Under the pieces are notes generated by a model. That model ran no database searches and was not told where the DNA came from. It saw nothing but the letters and a program-made list of their open reading frames with translations. Positions 59,503 to 64,000 of a stretch of 64,000 bases of DNA are shown here, one piece after another. The DNA comes from JBFMFH01 sp964481395. GTDB lineage: Bacteria; Acidobacteriota; Vicinamibacteria; Vicinamibacterales; JAKQTR01. Made by a program: the position numbers and the translations under genes. The stretch is from positions 1-64,000 of the forward strand of contig CAYZYG010000005.1 of the NCBI GenBank assembly GCA_964481395.1, in the 5' to 3' direction. The stretch's first letter is position 1. Each line of letters begins with the position of its first letter.

Positions 59503-61341
59503 CTACTGCCGGAGCCGCGTCTCGACGCGCATGCGGCCCTCCGTCGCGGTGAGGAAGAAGGGCTCCCACTCCCGCCGGAATCGATCGATCTTGGCCACGA
59601 CGTCGCCGGCCGCCGTCGTCCCGCGGCTGATGACATAGATGAACGCCTGGCGGTGCGTCCTCGGGGACTCGGCCGCCGCCGGCTGGCGGGGACCAAGCGC
59701 GGCGACCACGTCCTGAATCAGCACGTCTCGCCGCGTCCCGTTGAAGGTCACGCCGACGCGGGGAGCCGACTCCCGCGTCCGGGAGGGCACGACGTTCGTC
59801 GGGCTGTCGACGTAGAACACCGGCGGCACCTCGCCCTCGTCGCGCAGTCCCATCGCGTACTGGTCGAGGGCGCTGTAGTGATCGACCGCGCCGGCCGTCC
59901 TGAACGAGCCGCCCCCGAGGTCCTCGATGTCGTTGCCCTCGAGGAACGACGCATTCGAATCCATGAAGAAGCTCCAATGCACGTCGTCTCGCCCGAGCCA
60001 GGCGCCGGACGCGTCGTCCGCCGGCGTACGGAATCGTAGACCGACCAGCCAACGGTGACCCGATTCGTGACCCAGGAGGCCCAGCGTCGAGTTCTCACCG
60101 ACGAAGCGGACCGCCGGATCCGAGGGGTACTTACCGATCTCGTCCATGAACACGAGGCTGCCCAGGCGGCCAGCGCTGCCGAACTCGGTGGCGGCGTCGA
60201 AGGTGGGCAGGCCGATGCCCCGGATCGCATTGGCCACGGTGGTCTCGTACGCAAACGTATTGCCGCTCACCAGCGACCGGTCGCTCCAGACCACGAGCTG
60301 GTCGAAGTCGTCGGGGTGGGTCCGGTAGAACGCCTGGCCCAGCGCGACCAGGTCGATGTCGGCAGCTGCCGCGAAGCGCTCTCCGACCGCCCCGGCGCCG
60401 CCGTCGATCCCGGGACCGCCGGCCTGATTGAGATTGACCGGCACGAAGACGTTGGTCGCGCCGGGCGAGAGGCCGATCACCGAGTCGACCAGCGTCGTCG
60501 TGTCGGCGAACTTGAGATCCACCTGTCCGTCCGGACGCACGACCATCTGCGCCGTGAGCTTGCGCGGGTCGTCGTACCCGGGCACGTTGCACCAAGTGAC
60601 GGTGAACGCGTCGGCCTGGGCGTCGACGAAGACTCCCCCGCCGGCCGACGGATCCAAATCCGCGAAGAAGAGCGCGACGCGCGCCGGGCCTACCAGGAAC
60701 CGGGAGACCGACCGCTCCGTGCTCGCACTGTCGGCCCTGCCGAAGGTCAGGTTGCCGTCGGAGTTGACGAAGGCGGACGAGTACGCCTGTCCGTAGAAGG
60801 AGATCGGCGTGGTCAGCGTCACGCTCTGGCTCGCGTCGTCGCCGAGCGTGAGGCGCTGACCGAGCTGCTGGCGGAACGTCGCGTCCCCCGCGCGAACGTC
60901 GTACCCCCCGGCGGCGTTCCGCACGAAGGTCAGCCCCGCGGGCTTCAGGTCGAAAGCGTTCGCCGGCAGCATGATCGTGCCCTCGTCCTGAATGACGGCG
61001 ATGTCTCCGATGTCTTCCGAGGCGTGCAGGGAACTGACCGAGCGAAGCCGATCGCGATCCCGGGCGGCGCGGTGCTTCCAGACCGCATCGAGGACGTTGT
61101 AGGGGCTGTAGGCGCAGAACTGCCCCCGGCGCTTGGCCTCCGCCACCGCCTCGGCTTCAGCCGACTTCGGCGCCAGGAACGCCGGCGCTTCGATGGTGAT
61201 CGAGGCACACGGGTTGGTCGACGACGGTGGCGGAGACGGCGCCGGCGAGGGCACGGGTGACGATCCCCCTCCGGATCCACCGCAGCCTGCGGCGAGCATG
61301 ACGACGACGGCCAGCGAAGCGGAGAACGGCGGTCTTGGCAT
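59503..61341 (-). CDS. Lipoprotein with nidogen-like domain and HExxH metallopeptidase-like motif
   Basis: Large exported lipoprotein. ATG 61341 begins MPRPPFSASLAVVVMLAAGC, with lipobox Cys20. A Gly/Ser then Pro-rich linker (about 22-42) follows. Residues about 150-270 resemble a nidogen-like domain: ISFYGQAYSSAFVNSDGNLTFGRAD, RFLVGPARVALFFADLDPSAGGGVFV and FTVTWCNVPGYDD. Residue His425 starts HESGHRWL, which fits HExxH with Glu426 and His429. A later EGNDIEDLGGGSFRTAGAVDHYSALDQYAMGL may provide the third metal ligand. I know no named family for the whole. A probable matrix-binding or degrading secreted metallopeptidase is inference. TACACT at 61368-61363 (minus strand) may be its -10 box. 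Confidence 0.78.
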   Translation of the reverse strand: MPRPPFSASLAVVVMLAAGCGGSGGGSSPVPSPAPSPPPSSTNPCASITIEAPAFLAPKSAEAEAVAEAKRRGQFCAYSPYNVLDAVWKHRAARDRDRLRSVSSLHASEDIGDIAVIQDEGTIMLPANAFDLKPAGLTFVRNAAGGYDVRAGDATFRQQLGQRLTLGDDASQSVTLTTPISFYGQAYSSAFVNSDGNLTFGRADSASTERSVSRFLVGPARVALFFADLDPSAGGGVFVDAQADAFTVTWCNVPGYDDPRKLTAQMVVRPDGQVDLKFADTTTLVDSVIGLSPGATNVFVPVNLNQAGGPGIDGGAGAVGERFAAAADIDLVALGQAFYRTHPDDFDQLVVWSDRSLVSGNTFAYETTVANAIRGIGLPTFDAATEFGSAGRLGSLVFMDEIGKYPSDPAVRFVGENSTLGLLGHESGHRWLVGLRFRTPADDASGAWLGRDDVHWSFFMDSNASFLEGNDIEDLGGGSFRTAGAVDHYSALDQYAMGLRDEGEVPPVFYVDSPTNVVPSRTRESAPRVGVTFNGTRRDVLIQDVVAALGPRQPAAAESPRTHRQAFIYVISRGTTAAGDVVAKIDRFRREWEPFFLTATEGRMRVETRLRQ

Positions 61342-61393
61342 GTCGATTCCTGTGGTCCCGCCAGTGTAGCATTCAGGGCTGGGCACTCTGGCG

Positions 61394-62215
61394 ATGACAC
61401 CGGCACCGATCTCCTCGCTCGACGATCCACGCGTGGCAGACTACCGCCTGCTCCCCGATCCCGCCGCCCTGCGCGCCGCCGGGCTCTTCGTGGCCGAAGG
61501 ACGGCTCGTCGTGCGAACGCTGCTGGGCGGTCCGGGTTACCGCATCCGTTCGCTCCTGGTCTCACCGGCAGCCCTCGACAGCCTCAGGGGCGTGCTGGAG
61601 TCTCGCGAGGATGTTTCGGTCTACGTGGCTGATGTCAGTGCGCTGTCGGCCCTCGTCGGGTTCAACATGCACCGAGGGTGCCTGGGCCTCGCCGAGCGGC
61701 CGGCACCGGTCGACCCGGCTGCGCTCGTCGCCGGAATTGGAAGGCCCCCTCTCCTGGTGGTCGCGGAGCAGGTGGCCAACGCCGACAACATCGGTGGGAT
61801 CTTCAGGAGCGCCATGGCGTTCGGAGTCCGTGCGGTCCTGCTCAGCCCGAACTGCTGCGATCCGCTCTACCGCAAGGCCATCCGCGTCTCGATCGGAGGC
61901 ACGCTGCGGGTCCCGTTCGCCGAGATCGGCGCATGGCCGGAGGGCCTGAGCCTGCTCAAGCAGGCGGGCTACCGCATCGTCGCGCTGACCCCGCACGCGC
62001 GGGCCCAGGAATTGGGCGTGTGGGCGCGTGCGCCCCGGTCCGGTCGCGTGGCGCTCCTGCTGGGCCATGAGGGCTCAGGCCTCAGTGAAGCCGCGCTGGC
62101 GGTGGCCGACGATCTGGTGCGGATCGAGATGGCGGCGGGGATCGATTCGCTCAACGTCGCGACCGCGGCCGGCATCGCGATGTACGCCTGCTCAGGGCTC
62201 TGGCGGCGGGGGTGA
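61394..62215 (+). CDS. TrmH/SpoU family RNA 2'-O-methyltransferase
   Basis: SPOUT-class, AdoMet-dependent RNA ribose methyltransferase with a trefoil knot. Motif 1 is EQVANADNIGGIFRSAMAFGV (Asn, Arg), motif 2 is LLLGHEGSGLS (Gly-rich), and motif 3 is IDSLNVATAAGIAMYA. The N-terminal part (about 1-110) is a substrate-binding domain like L30e, with FVAEGRLVVRTLL. The 273-aa length is typical. ATG 61394 has no clear ribosome site. Target RNA is unknown: 23S rRNA or tRNA. Its stop is five bases before a heptamer array shared with the convergent M20 gene. Confidence 0.92.
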   Translation: MTPAPISSLDDPRVADYRLLPDPAALRAAGLFVAEGRLVVRTLLGGPGYRIRSLLVSPAALDSLRGVLESREDVSVYVADVSALSALVGFNMHRGCLGLAERPAPVDPAALVAGIGRPPLLVVAEQVANADNIGGIFRSAMAFGVRAVLLSPNCCDPLYRKAIRVSIGGTLRVPFAEIGAWPEGLSLLKQAGYRIVALTPHARAQELGVWARAPRSGRVALLLGHEGSGLSEAALAVADDLVRIEMAAGIDSLNVATAAGIAMYACSGLWRRG

Positions 62216-62220
62216 GAGAC

Positions 62221-62269
62221 AGGCGACAGGCGACAGGCGACAGGCGACAGGGGTCAGGGGTCAGGGCTC
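62221..62269. repeat. Heptamer array N between two stop codons
   Basis: Four AGGCGAC units, then AGGGGTC twice and AGGGCTC, all in phase. The convergent M20 stop (complement at 62261-62263) lies inside the last units, and the TrmH stop is five bases to the left. Confidence 0.9.
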
Positions 62270-63427
62270 TTTCGCTCCGCAGTAGCGCAGAGCCGCCTCG
62301 ACGAGGCAGGCGGCCAGCCGGTGCACGCTCTCGAGATCGGCCCACTCTTCCTTGGCGTGGGCCCCGGCGCCGGCGGCGCCGAACACCACCGTCTCGGTGC
62401 CAGCTGCCGACAGCAGCGCCGCATCCATCCACGGCGTCTGCCCAACGAAAGCGGGCGGATGTCCGACAACGGACTCGACGGCGCCCGCCACCGCCCGCAC
62501 GATGGCGGCCTCTCGAGGCACCTCGAACGGCTCGCGGGCGAGCAGCACGCGCGACTCGGTCTCGAACGAGGGGTCACGCGCCATGACGCGCTCGATGAGG
62601 GCATCGACCTCACCGACGACCGTCTCGGTCCGCTCGCCCGGAATGGTGCGGCGTTCGATCTGCAACGTGCATGACGCGGCGTACGTACTCAGCCCCGTTC
62701 CCCCGGCCAGCGTGGCCGCGTGCAGCGACGGCGGCCCGACCAGCGGGTGCGGCGGACGCGCCCGTAAGTCCTGTTCGAGGCGATCGAGTTCGACCAGGAT
62801 ACGGCCCATCCGCATGTTCGCGTCCACGCCGAGGTCGAACCGGCTGCCGTGTGCCGCCCGGCCGTGCGTCTTCACCTCGATCCACACGAACCCCTTGTGG
62901 GCGAGGCACACGTCGAGCGCCGTGGGCTCCGTGACGATGGCCCCGTCGGGCCGGTACCTGCCGACGAGGTCCTGCGTGCCGAGCGACGCGTACTCTTCGT
63001 CCGCCACGGCCGCCAGCATCACCTCCCCGGAATGCGGTCGTCCGGCATCGCCGAGCGCCTTCACGGCAGCGAGCATCGCCGCGAGACCGCCTTTCATGTC
63101 GAACGCGCCACGCCCGTGGAGACGGCCGCCGCGGATATCGCCCGAGAACGGATCGGCCATCTCGTCGACGGCCACGGTGTCCGCATGGGCGTTCAGCATC
63201 AGCGAACGACCCGGAGCCGACCCGCGGAGGCGCCCCACGACGCTGGGCCGTCCCGGTTCGGGCTCGTGGATTTCGACGTCGCAGCCGCAGGCGCGGAGTT
63301 CCCCGGCGACGAAGGCCGCGATCTGCGCCTCACCCGGCGCCGACGGGTCGAGAAGCGGGTTGACGGAGTTGATGCGCACCAGGCGCTGGAAGACGGCGTC
63401 GAGATACGACAAGTCGATCGAAATCAT
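62261..63427 (-). CDS. M20 family metallopeptidase (ArgE/DapE-type deacylase)
   Basis: Cytoplasmic dinuclear zinc amidohydrolase that removes acyl groups from amino acids or cleaves dipeptides. ATG 63427 has CGGAG. Metal ligands are His81 and Asp83 in LNAHADTVA, Asp110 in GRGAFDMKG, and Glu144/Glu145 in AVADEEYASLGT. IEVKTHGRAAHGSRF is the dimerisation-domain signature, and FVGQTPWMDAALLSAAG lies near the C-terminus. The 388-aa length is usual. It is distinct from the YgeY-type gene at 33860. CATAAT just upstream (minus strand, around 63453-63448) may be the -10 box. The last codons and the TGA stop are made from heptamer units. Confidence 0.92.
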   Translation of the reverse strand: MISIDLSYLDAVFQRLVRINSVNPLLDPSAPGEAQIAAFVAGELRACGCDVEIHEPEPGRPSVVGRLRGSAPGRSLMLNAHADTVAVDEMADPFSGDIRGGRLHGRGAFDMKGGLAAMLAAVKALGDAGRPHSGEVMLAAVADEEYASLGTQDLVGRYRPDGAIVTEPTALDVCLAHKGFVWIEVKTHGRAAHGSRFDLGVDANMRMGRILVELDRLEQDLRARPPHPLVGPPSLHAATLAGGTGLSTYAASCTLQIERRTIPGERTETVVGEVDALIERVMARDPSFETESRVLLAREPFEVPREAAIVRAVAGAVESVVGHPPAFVGQTPWMDAALLSAAGTETVVFGAAGAGAHAKEEWADLESVHRLAACLVEAALRYCGAKEP

Positions 63428-63462
63428 GGCGGTCTCCGGCGGGGGACATTATGACAGGGCCC

Positions 63463-63497
63463 GGGGATCGGGGACCGGGAATCGGGATTCGGAAGTC
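63463..63497. repeat. Heptamer array O (GGGGATC type)
   Basis: Units GGGGATC, GGGGACC, GGGAATC, GGGATTC, GGAAGTC, in phase. It lies upstream of the M20 gene, in its likely promoter region. Confidence 0.8.
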
Positions 63498-63587
63498 GTG
63501 ATCTGGAGGCCGGCCCTTCCGCCTTCGCGGAACGCTTCGGCGGACCTCCGTAGCCTTGGCGGAGGGCGGTCAGGGCCGGCAGGTCCG

Positions 63588-63605
63588 CCGGGGCTGAAGC
63601 CCCGG
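63588..63605. repeat. CCGGGGCTGAAGCCCCGG hairpin
   Basis: A perfect eight-base palindromic stem (CCGGGGCT/AGCCCCGG) in an intergenic stretch rich in short repeats. GGGGCTGAAGCCCC-type palindromes are widespread in GC-rich bacterial genomes. The surrounding 63498-63677 shows no coding signal. Confidence 0.55.
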
Positions 63606-63677
63606 CCTCCAGCGGACACGCGTGCGCAGCCGCCGAGGATCACAGACGAGGCGTCGCCAGCGGTCTTGAAACAGCAC

Positions 63678-63706
63678 GGGGCGGCGCGCCCGCCGCGCGC
63701 CGCCCC
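63678..63706 (-). terminator. Strong hairpin downstream of the partial gene
   Basis: A perfect 12-base stem (GGGGCGGCGCGC with GCGCGCCGCCCC) and a five-base loop. On the minus strand it is followed by GTGCTGTTTC. It is a good candidate terminator for the gene that enters from the right edge. Confidence 0.65.
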
Positions 63707-63719
63707 GCGTTTCGTGATC

Positions 63720-63799
63720 GAATCCCGAATCCCGACGCCCGATTCCCGTGGGGCGGGATCCCCCTCAGAACCGGTCCCCGGTCCCTGGTCCCAGTCCTA
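63720..63799. repeat. Heptamer array P, two sub-arrays, second ending on a stop codon
   Basis: First sub-array 63720-63747: GAATCCC, GAATCCC, GACGCCC, GATTCCC. Second 63771-63798: CCGGTCC, CCGGTCC, CTGGTCC, CAGTCCT, running into the complement of the TAG stop of the partial gene (63799-63797). Confidence 0.8.
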
Positions 63800-64000
63800 C
63801 GGCAGGTCTGCCTTGATCTCGACCGTCTGGGTGTACTCCTTCCCGTTGACGGTCAGCTTGACGAGGTACGTCCCGGCGGGAAGCGCGATGCCGCCGCCCC
63901 CACGCCCCCCGCGCCCGCCCATCTGCTGGGCCATCTGCGCGGCGGCGCCGGCGAGCTGCGGCGGCGTCCCGCGCAGGTTCCACTGCACGCGGTGGAGACC
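63797..64000 (-). CDS. C-terminus of a secreted BNR/VPS10-like repeat protein (partial)
   Basis: Only the last 67 codons are inside the window; the gene continues past its right end. The sequence GLHRVQWNLRGTPP, a Gly-rich stretch (GGRGGRGGGG), then LPAGTYLVKLTVNGKEYTQTVEIKADLP is the typical C-terminal FlgD/Ig-like domain (PGTYxVKLTVNGKEYTQ). That domain follows the beta-propeller of glycosyl hydrolase (BNR/VPS10) proteins in acidobacteria. The function of the missing part is unknown. Its stop codon lies against a heptamer array. Confidence 0.7.
   Translation of the reverse strand, partial: GLHRVQWNLRGTPPQLAGAAAQMAQQMGGRGGRGGGGIALPAGTYLVKLTVNGKEYTQTVEIKADLP

Overview
This is a 64 kb stretch of GC-rich chromosome with no plasmid, phage or rRNA genes. 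Gene content suggests an aerobic heterotroph of the Acidobacteriota, probably class Vicinamibacteria. The clues are two TonB-dependent receptors, two secreted S9 peptidases, a BACON-repeat lipoprotein, a sugar-binding/outer-membrane DUF5916-type protein, and many M14/M20/C69 peptidases and amidohydrolases. The taxon is an inference from gene style; no marker gene here fixes it.

Layout. 0.1-8.4 kb: DPP-IV-like peptidase, TonB receptor, FHA protein, a coiled-coil plus barrel protein, DUF72. 8.6-13.2 kb: APC permease and AbgT transporter (11 nt apart), BACON lipoprotein. 13.3-20.1 kb (minus strand): AroM, PgsW-like protein, a small secreted protein, a DctM-like permease, a 57-aa membrane protein, an AstE-like deacylase and a C69 dipeptidase. 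This looks like one scavenging or polymer-processing module. 20.5-24.7 kb: penicillin-acylase-type hydrolase and a Na+/solute symporter. 24.7-25.25 kb: a 221-bp tandem repeat broken by a 100-N assembly gap. 25.3-28.2 kb: a transsulfuration enzyme, a MazF-type toxin/antitoxin pair and broken remnants of a sensor kinase and a beta-propeller protein. 28.4-32.6 kb: GMP synthase, a 58-aa membrane protein, UbiB-like kinase with a phasin-like partner. 32.7-43.8 kb: glycoside hydrolase, YgeY-type M20 hydrolase, TonB receptor, AEC transporter, 5'-nucleotidase, a lipoprotein fusing Memo (system protein B) and AMMECR1 (system protein A), and a methionine gamma-lyase-like enzyme. 43.2-46.7 kb (minus strand): VOC protein, DapA-family lyase, dihydropyrimidinase and RDD protein in one tight operon. 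46.9-64 kb: S9 peptidase, UPF0182 protein, DUF5916-type protein, tRNA-Pro with a duplicated 3' end, DUF3365 haem protein, FtcD, PPi-type phosphofructokinase, Gfo/Idh/MocA oxidoreductase, an HExxH lipoprotein, TrmH-type methyltransferase, M20 peptidase and the end of a further secreted protein.

The most striking signal is not a gene. At least sixteen places carry tandem 7-nt repeats of three related types: AGACAGT; CCCCGAT/CCCCGGT/CCCCAAT; and AGGCGAC. Units stay in 7-nt phase, different types join in one array, and six genes have their stop codon inside or directly against an array. One array is translated as part of an enzyme's N-terminus. They resemble the heptanucleotide STRR repeats known from filamentous cyanobacteria. 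The second point of interest is the AroM/PgsW/deacylase cluster.
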